From SAR324 cluster bacterium (GTDB lineage: Bacteria > SAR324 > NAC60-12): DNA of 12,285 bases. Of this stretch, positions 1 to 7,259 are shown in pieces (the first letter of the stretch is position 1; each line of letters begins with the position of its first letter). Below the pieces are notes generated by a model. It was not told where the DNA came from, searched no databases, and was given only the letters and a program-made list of their open reading frames with translations. The stretch is taken from NCBI GenBank assembly GCA_028822475.1, contig JAPKDT010000040.1, forward strand, positions 1 to 12,285. The letters run 5' to 3'. Both the position numbers and the translations under genes were made by a program.

Positions 1-572
1 GATTTTCTTGAATCTCCATCCTGTAAAAGCGGTCCGCACCATGCAGCAACTTCATTCGATTGTTGACTGTAGGAAACACCTCTGCTGGAAAGTAAAAGTG
101 ATTCATTACGTCCGCGAGATACACCAAGGTAGGGAATTGAAACCACACGCTCATCCGCGGCTTTGACTGCATCTTCCATAGACAGTCCGAGTTGTGTCAG
201 ATCATCTGCATTAAGTTGATCAAGTGCCGGATTATAAAGTTCAAGCGTTGATGAGTCCGGAATTTGCGTGGGTGCGTTCAGCATTACAACTTGAGTTGGA
301 TCCTGCAGTTTTGCGTTTTCACACGCATTTTGAAAAGCATGTGCGATTGATTGCTGACTCAACCTCTCCGTTGACGCAAGCCCTGTCCTGCCTTCGTCAA
401 GTACCCTGACCCCCAAACCAAGACTAGTGGATTGTTCCACTTTTTCCACTTTACCGTCCTGAATTTCAATACTCAACGAATCATCACGTTCAACCACCAC
501 ATCAACGTCTTTATGTCCTTTTTCTGCTGCCAGCATTAAAACATGTTCTGCAGCCTGTTTCATATCCAACAT
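1..572 (-). CDS. pmbA: PmbA/TldE-type TldD-PmbA family protein, N-terminal part (cut by window edge)
   Basis: Reading the minus strand from ATG at 572 gives an open frame of 190 codons to the window edge, starting MLDMKQAAEHVLMLAAEKG. The segment VERDDSLSIEIQDGKVEKVE followed by GLGVRV and a later TGLAST is the usual N-terminal pattern of the TldD/PmbA family. PmbA (TldE) partners TldD in a cytoplasmic metalloprotease that processes modified peptides and antitoxins. The partner TldD carries the metal-binding HExxxH motif, and none is seen here. AGGAA lies about nine bases before the ATG at 572 and supports that start over the in-frame ATG at 563. The gene is divergent from the Lrp-type regulator. 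PmbA is preferred to TldD because of the N-terminal pattern, but only about two fifths of the protein is visible. The symbol is a family-level guess. Confidence 0.8.
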   Translation of the reverse strand, partial: MLDMKQAAEHVLMLAAEKGHKDVDVVVERDDSLSIEIQDGKVEKVEQSTSLGLGVRVLDEGRTGLASTERLSQQSIAHAFQNACENAKLQDPTQVVMLNAPTQIPDSSTLELYNPALDQLNADDLTQLGLSMEDAVKAADERVVSIPYLGVSRGRNESLLLSSRGVSYSQQSNEVAAWCGPLLQDGDSRK

Positions 573-661
573 TTGTCTTATTTCCTTTTATCAATGTATT
601 AAAAAATATCCCTGAACCGCACTTGATTCAATTTATTAACAAGAACGATTTGGCTGGAATA

Positions 662-690
662 ATTATACACTTATCCGCGACGATAAAAAA
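662..690 (-). promoter_or_regulatory. Candidate sigma70 promoter for the PmbA-like gene
   Basis: On the minus strand a perfect TATAAT (662-667) lies about 90 bases upstream of the ATG at 572. Seventeen bases further upstream the -35 position is only TTTTTT, a poor match. The call rests on the -10 box and its place in the divergent intergenic gap. Confidence 0.3.
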
Positions 691-747
691 CTGCTTTATG
701 CAAGATTCTGAACTTTGAAAATCTGTAAATATTGAAACACAAGCCGC

Positions 748-776
748 TTGCCACTTGGCTCCAGTTTTTATAGACT
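748..776 (+). promoter_or_regulatory. Candidate sigma70 promoter for the Lrp-type regulator
   Basis: TTGCCA (748-753), a 17-base spacer and TAGACT (771-776) lie about 70 bases before the regulator's first ATG. The -35 box matches consensus at five of six positions and the -10 box at four. The inverted repeat GCCA-CT-TGGC (750-759) overlaps the -35 box and could be an autoregulatory site, which is inference. Confidence 0.3.
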
Positions 777-842
777 CGACAGATGCTAAAGATGACAAAC
801 TTGGATGATATTTTTTATTCTTACACGCTCATCATTTAGTCC

Positions 843-1355
843 ATGCTGACAAATAATTTATGGATGCATATGAAACTGGACGAAATAGATCTTAAAATAT
901 TGGTCGCGCTGCAGGAAGACGGTAGGATTACTAAAACCAAATTAGCGGAAAAAGTACACCTTTCGGTCAGTCCCTGTCACGAACGTTTAAAGAGACTCGA
1001 ACAGGCAGGATATATTGAAGGTTATTTTGCAAAAATTGATATTGACAGGATTGTTGCCAACTCACTGGTTTTAGTACAGATCCATTTAAAACAGCACCGT
1101 TCCGAGGATTTTAGTAAATTTGAAGAGGCAATTCTGGCAACTCCGGAGGTGGTAGAGTGTCATGCTTTAGGTGGAGGTGTTGATTATATTCTCAAAATGA
1201 TTGTAAACAATATTCATCATTATCAGCAGAAAATCGAATTCCTCCTCAATTCTGAACTGAACATCGACCGTTACTACACACACATTGTGACCAAACCTGT
1301 CAAACAAAGCGGCTATCCAATTGAAAAACTACTTAAGCCTGAAAGTGATACTTGA
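843..1355 (+). CDS. Lrp/AsnC-family transcriptional regulator, DoeX-like
   Basis: This is a 170-residue protein with the two-part Lrp/AsnC layout. The winged helix-turn-helix runs from about residue 10 to 65 (LDEIDLKILVALQEDGRI, then SVSPCHERLKRLEQAGYI). A RAM/ligand-sensing domain of about 75 residues follows. The SVSPCxERLKRLE recognition helix resembles the regulators beside ectoine-degradation genes (DoeX, AsnC). Together with the downstream doeD- and doeA-like genes, this suggests it senses an ectoine breakdown product. That role is inferred from context. Start choice is uncertain: ATGs at 843, 864 and 870 share a frame and none has a clear Shine-Dalgarno sequence. The family's usual N-terminus (MKLDxxDLKIL) fits 870, which would give 161 residues. 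It lies 153 bases upstream of the aminotransferase gene on the same strand. Confidence 0.88.
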   Translation: MLTNNLWMHMKLDEIDLKILVALQEDGRITKTKLAEKVHLSVSPCHERLKRLEQAGYIEGYFAKIDIDRIVANSLVLVQIHLKQHRSEDFSKFEEAILATPEVVECHALGGGVDYILKMIVNNIHHYQQKIEFLLNSELNIDRYYTHIVTKPVKQSGYPIEKLLKPESDT

Positions 1356-1445
1356 GTTTGTCAAGGAAAGCCAAATAAAATTCTGTCGACCGCAAATATT
1401 TTTCTAATTTTTTCCGAATAAACTGTAAATTCAATAACACTTTTT

Positions 1446-1463
1446 GTCTGTTAAACGATAGAC
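1446..1463. promoter_or_regulatory. Possible operator ahead of the aminotransferase gene
   Basis: The imperfect inverted repeat GTCT-N10-AGAC lies 46 bases before the aminotransferase ATG, in the only gap between the Lrp-type regulator and the catabolic genes. Its size fits an Lrp-family site, but the arms are only four bases, so chance is a real alternative. Confidence 0.18.
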
Positions 1464-1508
1464 TGAATTCATAATTTCTTCTAAGTTCAACCTGTCGTCA
1501 AAAGAACC

Positions 1509-2918
1509 ATGTCAACAAAGCAAACAATAGCGCAGCTTCAAAGCACCGACCGTGACACCGTCTTTCATCCGTCCACACACGCGAGTGACCATGCCCACGG
1601 TAAACTTCCGGTCAACATTATTCAAAGCGGCAACGGAATTTACATTAAAAACCAGCAAGGCACAGAACTTCTGGATGCATTTGCAGGACTCTATTGTGTA
1701 AATGTCGGTTACGGAAGAACAGAAATCGCGGACGCGATCTACGAACAGGCCAAAAAACTAGCCTATTATCACACTTATGTCGGTCATTCCAATGAAGCAA
1801 TTATTGAATTGTCACGGCGTATTATTGACTGGGCTCCGGACGGAATGCGTAAAGTTTATTATGGACTTTCCGGTTCTGATGCAAACGAAACGCAAATCAA
1901 ACTGGTGCGTTATTATCAGAATATTCTGGGCAACAAGTCCAAAAAGAAAATAATTTCACGTGACAGGGGATACCACGGTTCGAGCATTGCCGCAGGAAGT
2001 TTGACCGGTCTTAACCTGTTTCATCAAGCCTTTGATTTGCCGATTGACGGAATCCTCCACACGCTTGCTCCGTATTTTTATTGGAATGCAGAGGACGGCA
2101 TGAGCGAAACCGAATTCTCACAGCATTGCGCTGACGAGTTGGAAAAAATGATTTTGGCGGAAGGTCCGGAAACAGTAGGAGCTTTCATTGGTGAACCTGT
2201 AATGGGAACAGGCGGATTGATTCCTCCGCCTGAAGGATATTGGGATGCAGTTCAAAAAGTACTTAGTAAATACGAAGTGCTTTTAATCGCAGATGAAGTC
2301 GTTTGCGGCTTTGGACGAGTTGGTGCGCCATTTGGTTCGCATCTCTATGGCATACGTCCGGATTTAATCACGATTGCCAAAGGCCTGACCAGCGCCTATT
2401 TACCCCTTTCCGGAGTGATTGTGGGTGAACGTGTCTGGAAAGTAATAGAACGCGGTTCCGAAGAGCTCGGTCCAATGGGACACGGCTGGACCTATTCCGG
2501 CCATCCCTTAGGTGCAGCCGCGGGGCTGGCAAATCTTGATATTCTGGAACGGGAAAAATTAACCGAAAATGCACGGGACACAGGTTCTTATCTGCAAGAG
2601 CAGTTTAAAAATTCGTTTGAAGACCATCCGCTGGTTGGCGAAGTACGAGGTGTTGGCTTACTGTTAGCGCTGGAATTTGTGGCGGATAAATCAAAAAAAC
2701 TGCGATTTGATGCCTCCTGGAAAGTTGGAGCTAAAGTTTCGGCGGCTTGTCTCGAACAAAATCTTATCGCACGTGCTATGCCTGATGGTGACATCCTTGG
2801 TTTCGCACCGCCTTTGAGCATCACCAAAAAAGAAGTGGACGACATTGTAACCCGTACCACAAAAGCACTGAATTCAGTCGCGGATCAATTGACTAAAGAA
2901 TACTCGTGGAAAGGTTGA
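1509..2918 (+). CDS. doeD: Class III PLP aminotransferase, DoeD-like (2,4-diaminobutyrate transaminase)
   Basis: This is a 469-residue fold-type I, class III aminotransferase. The PLP features are in order: the phosphate-binding SGSDANET (about residue 122-129), RGYHGSS (about 153-159), GEPVMGTGG, the pyridine-nitrogen aspartate in ADEVVCGFGR (D262) and the Schiff-base lysine in TIAKGLTSAYLP (K291). The N-terminal HPSTHASDHA is typical of the omega-amino-acid:pyruvate transaminase branch that includes DoeD. It is unlike EctB, the biosynthetic diaminobutyrate transaminase. DoeD converts L-2,4-diaminobutyrate from ectoine breakdown to aspartate 4-semialdehyde. The asd and doeA genes downstream support that substrate. 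Other omega-amines or diamines remain possible, since this branch is broad. No strong Shine-Dalgarno sequence precedes the ATG (AAAGAACC). The upstream gap probably carries the operon promoter. Confidence 0.8.
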   Translation: MSTKQTIAQLQSTDRDTVFHPSTHASDHAHGKLPVNIIQSGNGIYIKNQQGTELLDAFAGLYCVNVGYGRTEIADAIYEQAKKLAYYHTYVGHSNEAIIELSRRIIDWAPDGMRKVYYGLSGSDANETQIKLVRYYQNILGNKSKKKIISRDRGYHGSSIAAGSLTGLNLFHQAFDLPIDGILHTLAPYFYWNAEDGMSETEFSQHCADELEKMILAEGPETVGAFIGEPVMGTGGLIPPPEGYWDAVQKVLSKYEVLLIADEVVCGFGRVGAPFGSHLYGIRPDLITIAKGLTSAYLPLSGVIVGERVWKVIERGSEELGPMGHGWTYSGHPLGAAAGLANLDILEREKLTENARDTGSYLQEQFKNSFEDHPLVGEVRGVGLLLALEFVADKSKKLRFDASWKVGAKVSAACLEQNLIARAMPDGDILGFAPPLSITKKEVDDIVTRTTKALNSVADQLTKEYSWKG

Positions 2919-2950
2919 AATAACTGCATTCGGATCTGCTGTCATGATGA

Positions 2951-2982
2951 AAAGCTGCTCCTGTGAAAACCAGAACAGCTTT
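2951..2982 (+). other. Intergenic stem-loop between doeD-like gene and asd
   Basis: AAAGCTG (2951-2957) and CAGCTTT (2976-2982) form a perfect seven-base stem. The CTG and CAG inside the loop could extend the pairing. There is no T-run, so it is not a standard Rho-independent terminator. It may be an mRNA processing or stability element that sets the doeD:asd expression ratio. Confidence 0.3.
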
Positions 2983-3007
2983 AAATCAAAAAATATAAAA
3001 ATAAATA

Positions 3008-4027
3008 ATGAAAAAATATACTATTGCGGTGGTCGGTGCCCTGGGTAATGTCGGTACCGAAATGCGCGACATTCTGGAAAAGAGTGAGCTGCCAATCGGG
3101 GATCTCGTGTTGATGGATGTAGCACAAAACACAGGGAAAAAAGTCCGTTGGCGTGATGCGGAATATTCTGTAATTGAAGCAAAACCGGCTGCGTTTGCAG
3201 GAGTCGATATCGCCATTATGAGCGCCGGCGAGAAAGCCTCGCTGGAACTGTCTCCGGAGGCGGTGAATCTTGGCTGCGTAGTTATCGACAATTCCACCGC
3301 GTTCAGGATGGTTCCGGAGCATCCGCTGGTCATTCCTGAAGTAAATGCGGACTCACTGGAAAATCATCGGGGAATAATCGCCAATCCAAACTGCTCGACG
3401 ATTCAAATGCTGGTTGCTCTCAAACCTATTCATGATAAATACAGAATCAAACGTGTGATAGTCAGTACTTATCAGGCTGTAAGCGGTTCTGGACAGGCTG
3501 CGGTGGATGAACTGCAGAAGCAGACACATGCTTTTGCAAACGGAGAGGAAATACTTACGGAAGTATATCCGCATCAGATTGCTTTCAATATCCTGCCGCA
3601 CATTGACCTTTTTCTGGAAAATGGCTACAGCAAAGAAGAAATGAAAATGATTCTGGAAACCGCGAAAATACTTGATCCTAAGATTAAAATAACTGCAACC
3701 ACAGTCAGGGTTCCGGTGACGACCAGTCATAGTGAAAGCCTGAATGTCGAAACTGAAAAGAGCTTTGAGATAGAGGAGATAAAAACACTACTCGCCGCAT
3801 CTCCCGGAATTGAACTTGAGGATGATCCGGCAAATAATGTTTATCCGCTTGCTTTGAATGCCACCGGCAAAGACGCAGTTTTTGTGGGTCGTATCCGCCG
3901 CGATTTTTCCACGGATAACGCGCTCAACATGTGGTGTGTTTCCGACAATCTTCGCAAAGGCGCGGCGCTGAACACGGTTCAAATTGCACAGGAACTGGTA
4001 AAAAGAGACTTGGTCAGAGTTCCATAA
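3008..4027 (+). CDS. asd: Aspartate-semialdehyde dehydrogenase
   Basis: This is a complete 339-residue Asd of the NADP-dependent, USG-1-like class. The dinucleotide-binding GALGNVG is at residues 10-16. The catalytic cysteine is C129 in NPNCSTIQM. SGSGQAAVDEL lies in the substrate region, and the active-site histidine is H241 in TSHSESLNVE. The enzyme interconverts L-aspartyl 4-phosphate and aspartate 4-semialdehyde using NADPH/NADP and phosphate, and is reversible. It follows the DoeD-like gene by 89 bases and precedes the aspartate kinase by 24, so the three are probably co-transcribed. No Shine-Dalgarno sequence is visible: the leader is almost pure A/T, and the ATG begins a conserved N-terminus. 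In this setting it may oxidise semialdehyde from ectoine, or it may be the general biosynthetic Asd. Confidence 0.95.
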   Translation: MKKYTIAVVGALGNVGTEMRDILEKSELPIGDLVLMDVAQNTGKKVRWRDAEYSVIEAKPAAFAGVDIAIMSAGEKASLELSPEAVNLGCVVIDNSTAFRMVPEHPLVIPEVNADSLENHRGIIANPNCSTIQMLVALKPIHDKYRIKRVIVSTYQAVSGSGQAAVDELQKQTHAFANGEEILTEVYPHQIAFNILPHIDLFLENGYSKEEMKMILETAKILDPKIKITATTVRVPVTTSHSESLNVETEKSFEIEEIKTLLAASPGIELEDDPANNVYPLALNATGKDAVFVGRIRRDFSTDNALNMWCVSDNLRKGAALNTVQIAQELVKRDLVRVP

Positions 4028-4051
4028 ATTTCAACAAATATCAAAAATAAT

Positions 4052-5197
4052 ATGGAGAAAAATAACGGCACCGCTGATTCAGTCATTGTAATGAAATTCG
4101 GCGGCACCAGTGTCCGCAGTGAAGAGTCACGAGCCCAAGCAATTAAACATATTCGCGGTCATGCTGAATCCGGTAAAAAACTGGTTGTAATAGTTTCCGC
4201 AATGGGACGCAAAGGTGAGCCTTATGCGACAGACACACTGATTGCACTGCTCAAAGATTTAGGTGAACCAGTCAATCCAGCGGAACTAGATGCGGTAATG
4301 AGTATCGGTGAAACGCTAAGTTCCGCATTTTTTTCGCATTTGCTCAGTCAAAACGGACTTCCTGCGGAGTCTTTCACAGGAAGACAGGCAGGTATCCTAA
4401 CTGATGATAATCCAGGAAACGCTGAAATTCTGGAAATAGATCCAGCCCGAATTCTGAAGGCACTGAATCAGGGTAAAATCGCAGTCGTTGCCGGTTTTCA
4501 GGGAGCAACCGCAATAGGAGATGTCCGTACTCTTGGCCGCGGAGGCAGTGATACCAGTGCGGTAGCGCTGGGCGCTGCATTGAATGCAGATAGAGTGGAA
4601 ATTTATTCGGATGTTGACGGTATCGCAAATTGTGATCCCCGTAAAATTTCGACTGCGTCTTTTATAAATTCAATCAGTGCCACGCAAATCCTGAGCATGG
4701 CGAACGAAGGCAGTACGGTTATTCATCCGCGGGCATTAAAAGCGTCACTCAAAACAAAAACACCAATTGTCGCACGCAACACTTTCAGCACTGCGGCCGG
4801 TACCACAATTTTTCACCATGAAGCTACTGACCAAAGCGATCTGGTCACGCTGGCACATAGAGAAAACATGGCACTCATCACCTTTGAGAACTCCGCAGAT
4901 GTACTTAAATCAGTTCCGGAAATGATCAGGATCGATGAACACAGATTTCTACTGAAAAATGATGTTTATCTGGAAAACAACTTAAAGCTGCTCAGAAAAA
5001 CTTCGGGCTCTCTGCAGAAGGAAGAAGGCTGGGCAACGATTTCGGTTGTCTTTGACAAAACTGCGGCAAAAAGCAAAAAGGTCCCGCAAGCAGAAATCAT
5101 CCCTTCCAGCGAAAATGTGATTTGTTATCTCTTAAAAGAAGAACATTTGTCTTCTTCTTTGCCGCTTTTGTATGAGCATTATATTTTGGGGGATTGA
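4052..5197 (+). CDS. Aspartate kinase with divergent C-terminal regulatory region
   Basis: This is a 381-residue aspartokinase closest in pattern to the Bacillus DapG type. VIVMKFGGTSV (residues 11-21), VIVSAMGRKGEPYATDTL, SIGETLSS, VVAGFQGA and GRGGSDTSAVALGAAL (from residue 162) cover the ATP- and aspartate-binding sites of the kinase fold, which ends near residue 265. It phosphorylates aspartate to aspartyl 4-phosphate, the substrate Asd shares. The remaining 115 or so residues lie where tandem ACT domains normally bind lysine or threonine. They are short and I could not match them to a standard ACT motif, so feedback control may be weak or altered. The start at 4052 leaves a normal short lead before KFGG, while the ATG at 4091 would cut into the first strand. 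No Shine-Dalgarno sequence is evident. Possible roles are biosynthetic, or reverse operation in ectoine catabolism. Confidence 0.92.
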   Translation: MEKNNGTADSVIVMKFGGTSVRSEESRAQAIKHIRGHAESGKKLVVIVSAMGRKGEPYATDTLIALLKDLGEPVNPAELDAVMSIGETLSSAFFSHLLSQNGLPAESFTGRQAGILTDDNPGNAEILEIDPARILKALNQGKIAVVAGFQGATAIGDVRTLGRGGSDTSAVALGAALNADRVEIYSDVDGIANCDPRKISTASFINSISATQILSMANEGSTVIHPRALKASLKTKTPIVARNTFSTAAGTTIFHHEATDQSDLVTLAHRENMALITFENSADVLKSVPEMIRIDEHRFLLKNDVYLENNLKLLRKTSGSLQKEEGWATISVVFDKTAAKSKKVPQAEIIPSSENVICYLLKEEHLSSSLPLLYEHYILGD

Positions 5198-5291
5198 GTA
5201 GAAGGAGAGAACTAACAATTTTGACAGAAAATTTTAGATTTCATTCTTTTTACGTTTCCATCAATAAACAACATCAAGAAAAAGGGGGGAA

Positions 5292-5537
5292 ATGCCCAAG
5301 TTTGAAAAAGAAGAATATGATGTCCGTATCGCAAAGGTACGGCAAAGTATGGCTGAAAGAAATATTGAAGTGCTGATCGTCACAGATCCTTCCAACATGG
5401 CATGGCTGACGGGATATGACGGTTGGTCGTTTTACGTACATCAGTGCGTGGTCTTGACTTTGGAAGGCGAACCTCTTTGGTATGGACGCGGAATGGTGCG
5501 CCAACGGTTCAAAGCGCACGGTGTTCATGCAGCATGA
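5292..5537 (+). CDS. doeA: Ectoine hydrolase DoeA, N-terminal part in the first frame (frameshifted gene)
   Basis: This is the 5' part of a DoeA gene that continues in another frame up to 6480. Residues 1-68 (MPKFEKEEYDVRIAKVRQSM, then DPSNMAWLTGYDGWSFYVHQ and LWYGRGM) match the N-terminal domain of DoeA/EutD. These are creatinase-like members of the M24 family that open the ectoine ring to N-acetyl-diaminobutyrate. After the ATG codon at 5493 the frame reads unrelated residues (VRQRFKAHGVHAA) and stops at 5535-5537. The next frame resumes the family sequence at ANGSKRTVFM. AAAGGGGGG sits two bases before the ATG and is the best ribosome site in the run, though close. TTGACA at 5221-5226 could be a -35 box, but no good -10 follows. 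The break may be a real mutation or a sequencing error. Confidence 0.82.
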   Translation: MPKFEKEEYDVRIAKVRQSMAERNIEVLIVTDPSNMAWLTGYDGWSFYVHQCVVLTLEGEPLWYGRGMVRQRFKAHGVHAA

Positions 5538-6480
5538 GAATATTATCGGTTATCAGGATGATTATGTACAAAATCCGGAAAAACATCCCATGGATTTTTT
5601 GAGTAATATTTTCAAAGAAAAAGGCTGGGCGAAAAAAACAATCGGAGTTGAAAAGGACAATTATTATTTTTCCGCGTCCTGTCTTGAATCCCTGCAGAAA
5701 AATTTACCCGGAGCAACATTGACAGACGCGACTGGTTTAGTCAATTGGCAGCGCACAGTGAAATCACCGCAGGAATTGGTTTACATGCGTAAAGCAGCAC
5801 GAATTGTGGAAAAAATGCACGCCCGCATTTTGGAAGTCATGGAACCCGGAATGCGTAAAAATGATCTGGTGGCAGAAATATATCATTCCGCCATTTCCGG
5901 AGTGAGCTCAACTTCCGGAGAGCAAGGCTTTGGCGGAGATTATCCGGCGATGGTACCGATGACGCCAACCGGAGCCGATGCTTCGGCCCCGCATTTGACA
6001 TGGGACGATCAACCGATTGCCAACAATTCCGGAACTTTTTTTGAAATTGCTGGATGCTATCAGCGTTACCACTGTCCGCTCTCACGTACCGTTTATCTGG
6101 GAAAGCCGCCGCAAAAATATCTTGATGTGGAAAAAGCTGTGCTGGAAGGTATTGAGTCCGCATTGAATGCCGCGAAATACGGAAATCTTGCCGAAGATAT
6201 TGAAGCCGCGTGGAGCAAAACCATCAGCAAATTCGGTTATGAAAAAACAAGCCGTTCCGGTTATGCCATCGGCTTGAGCTATCCTCCGGACTGGGGCGAG
6301 CGTACCGTCAGTTTCCGTAAAGGAGACAAAACAGTACTTGAGCCGAACATGACTTTCCACTTCATGCCCGCACTCTGGTTTGACGATTGGGGTCTGGAAA
6401 TCACAGAAAGTTTTGTCATTACTGAAGCAGGCGCAGAAACTTTAGCCAATGTCCCGCGTAAATTATTCGTAAAACAGTGA
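5482..6480 (+). CDS. doeA: Ectoine hydrolase DoeA, main catalytic part in the second frame (frameshifted gene)
   Basis: This frame carries the rest of DoeA. True homology begins near 5497 (ANGSKRTVFMQHENI). The ATG at 5482 falls inside the N-terminal part read in another frame and is not a believable natural start. Family landmarks are YVQNPEKHPMDFLS, the linker VKSPQELVYMRKAARIVE, and the pita-bread domain with FFEIAGCYQRYHCPLSRTVYLG. The Glu in FFEIAGC falls near residue 251 of the joined protein, close to the catalytic glutamate reported for DoeA/EutD. The usual M24 metal ligands are not evident, as expected for this branch. Joined to the first part (5292-6480) the product is about 395 residues, the normal length for DoeA. 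It would supply N-acetyl-diaminobutyrate, which DoeB deacetylates for DoeD. No doeB is in the window. The next gene is convergent. Confidence 0.85.
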   Translation: MDAEWCANGSKRTVFMQHENIIGYQDDYVQNPEKHPMDFLSNIFKEKGWAKKTIGVEKDNYYFSASCLESLQKNLPGATLTDATGLVNWQRTVKSPQELVYMRKAARIVEKMHARILEVMEPGMRKNDLVAEIYHSAISGVSSTSGEQGFGGDYPAMVPMTPTGADASAPHLTWDDQPIANNSGTFFEIAGCYQRYHCPLSRTVYLGKPPQKYLDVEKAVLEGIESALNAAKYGNLAEDIEAAWSKTISKFGYEKTSRSGYAIGLSYPPDWGERTVSFRKGDKTVLEPNMTFHFMPALWFDDWGLEITESFVITEAGAETLANVPRKLFVKQ

Positions 6481-6518
6481 GTGAACGACTTGTGAAGAAT
6501 CCAATATTTATGCTTAAG

Positions 6519-6540
6519 GGTTTCTTAAAAAAACCTGTTT
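6519..6540 (+). terminator. Weak terminator-like hairpin after doeA
   Basis: GGTTT (6519-6523) and AAACC (6531-6535) form a five-base stem with a seven-base loop, followed by TGTTTGTT. It sits between the convergent doeA and CDP-alcohol phosphatidyltransferase genes. The stem is short and A/T-rich, so function is uncertain. Confidence 0.25.
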
Positions 6541-6552
6541 GTTAAACTCCTT

Positions 6553-7155
6553 TCAGCGTAATAATGAATACGCTGAACCAAATCGTCCGACAACTGTGAG
6601 CCAGCAGATGCTGCCGAAAATCACAGCCAATGCCGGAAAGTAACCTGGAAACAAACAAATGATAATGTAAAATAAAATCGTTTCCGTTCCTTCCGCCAAA
6701 CCTTCCAAATAATAAAAGGCCTTCTGTCCGTGTGCCTCTGAGGAAATTCCGTGCTTTTCCGCAACTGCGGCAAAAGCGAGGAAGCTCGCACCTGTGCCTA
6801 TGAATGAAAAAATTAAAAAAGTTGCAGCCAGGCTGTTTTGTTCAGGAGCAGCCAACGCAAATCCTAAAATAACAGCGGAATAAAAGATAAAATCGCAGGT
6901 GATGTCGAGGTATCCGCCTAAACTCGTAATTCCGTTTCTGCGGGCAACTGCACCGTCAAGTCCGTCAAAAAAACGGTTGATCAAAATAAATACCAGCGCC
7001 AGGGAATAAAGTTTGATCCAGAGTAAAGGAACTGCAACCATCCCAATCCCAAAACCAACGAGAGTTATTGTGTCAGCAGAAATTTTGTGTGGCACATATT
7101 CAGCGATGTCTTCCATGGTAGGATGTACAATTGTGTTCGCCCAGCGGTCAACCAT
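6553..7155 (-). CDS. CDP-alcohol phosphatidyltransferase family membrane protein
   Basis: This is a 200-residue integral membrane protein. Residues about 63-87 carry the family signature DGLDGAVAR, then GGYLD and CD, matching D-x2-DG-x2-AR-x7-G-x3-D-x3-D. The four aspartates bind the two catalytic metal ions. Hydrophobic spans lie near residues 28-60, 90-105, 110-130 and 160-190, consistent with about six helices. The family transfers a phosphoalcohol from a CDP-alcohol to a second alcohol in phospholipid synthesis. Which lipid is made here (phosphatidylglycerol phosphate, phosphatidylinositol or another) cannot be read from the sequence. The gene lies 132 bases downstream of coaBC on the same strand and converges with doeA. 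No good Shine-Dalgarno sequence precedes the ATG at 7155. Confidence 0.88.
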   Translation of the reverse strand: MVDRWANTIVHPTMEDIAEYVPHKISADTITLVGFGIGMVAVPLLWIKLYSLALVFILINRFFDGLDGAVARRNGITSLGGYLDITCDFIFYSAVILGFALAAPEQNSLAATFLIFSFIGTGASFLAFAAVAEKHGISSEAHGQKAFYYLEGLAEGTETILFYIIICLFPGYFPALAVIFGSICWLTVVGRFGSAYSLLR

Positions 7156-7259
7156 AAGGAATTTAGCAGAAATTGAAAGTTTAGATTTAAAGGAAAAATA
7201 TAGAGTGTTGAGAGTTGCGTCTGAACTTTTGAAGTCAAATGCTGTAAGTTCTAGGTCGA

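Noticed and set aside
1509..5197. An ectoine biosynthesis cluster (aspartokinase, Asd, EctB)
   Set aside because: The aminotransferase is of the DoeD/omega-amino-acid type, not EctB. There is no ectA or ectC, and the downstream gene is the hydrolase DoeA.
5194..5376. A 60-codon plus-strand frame starting inside the kinase stop region
   Set aside because: It starts at TTG, shows no domain and overlaps the well-supported DoeA start in another frame. The AAGGAG at 5203-5208 has no suitable start codon after it.
5490..5510. Programmed ribosomal frameshift in doeA
   Set aside because: No slippery heptamer, no helpful stop-codon context and no clear stimulatory structure were seen. A mutation or sequencing error explains it more simply.
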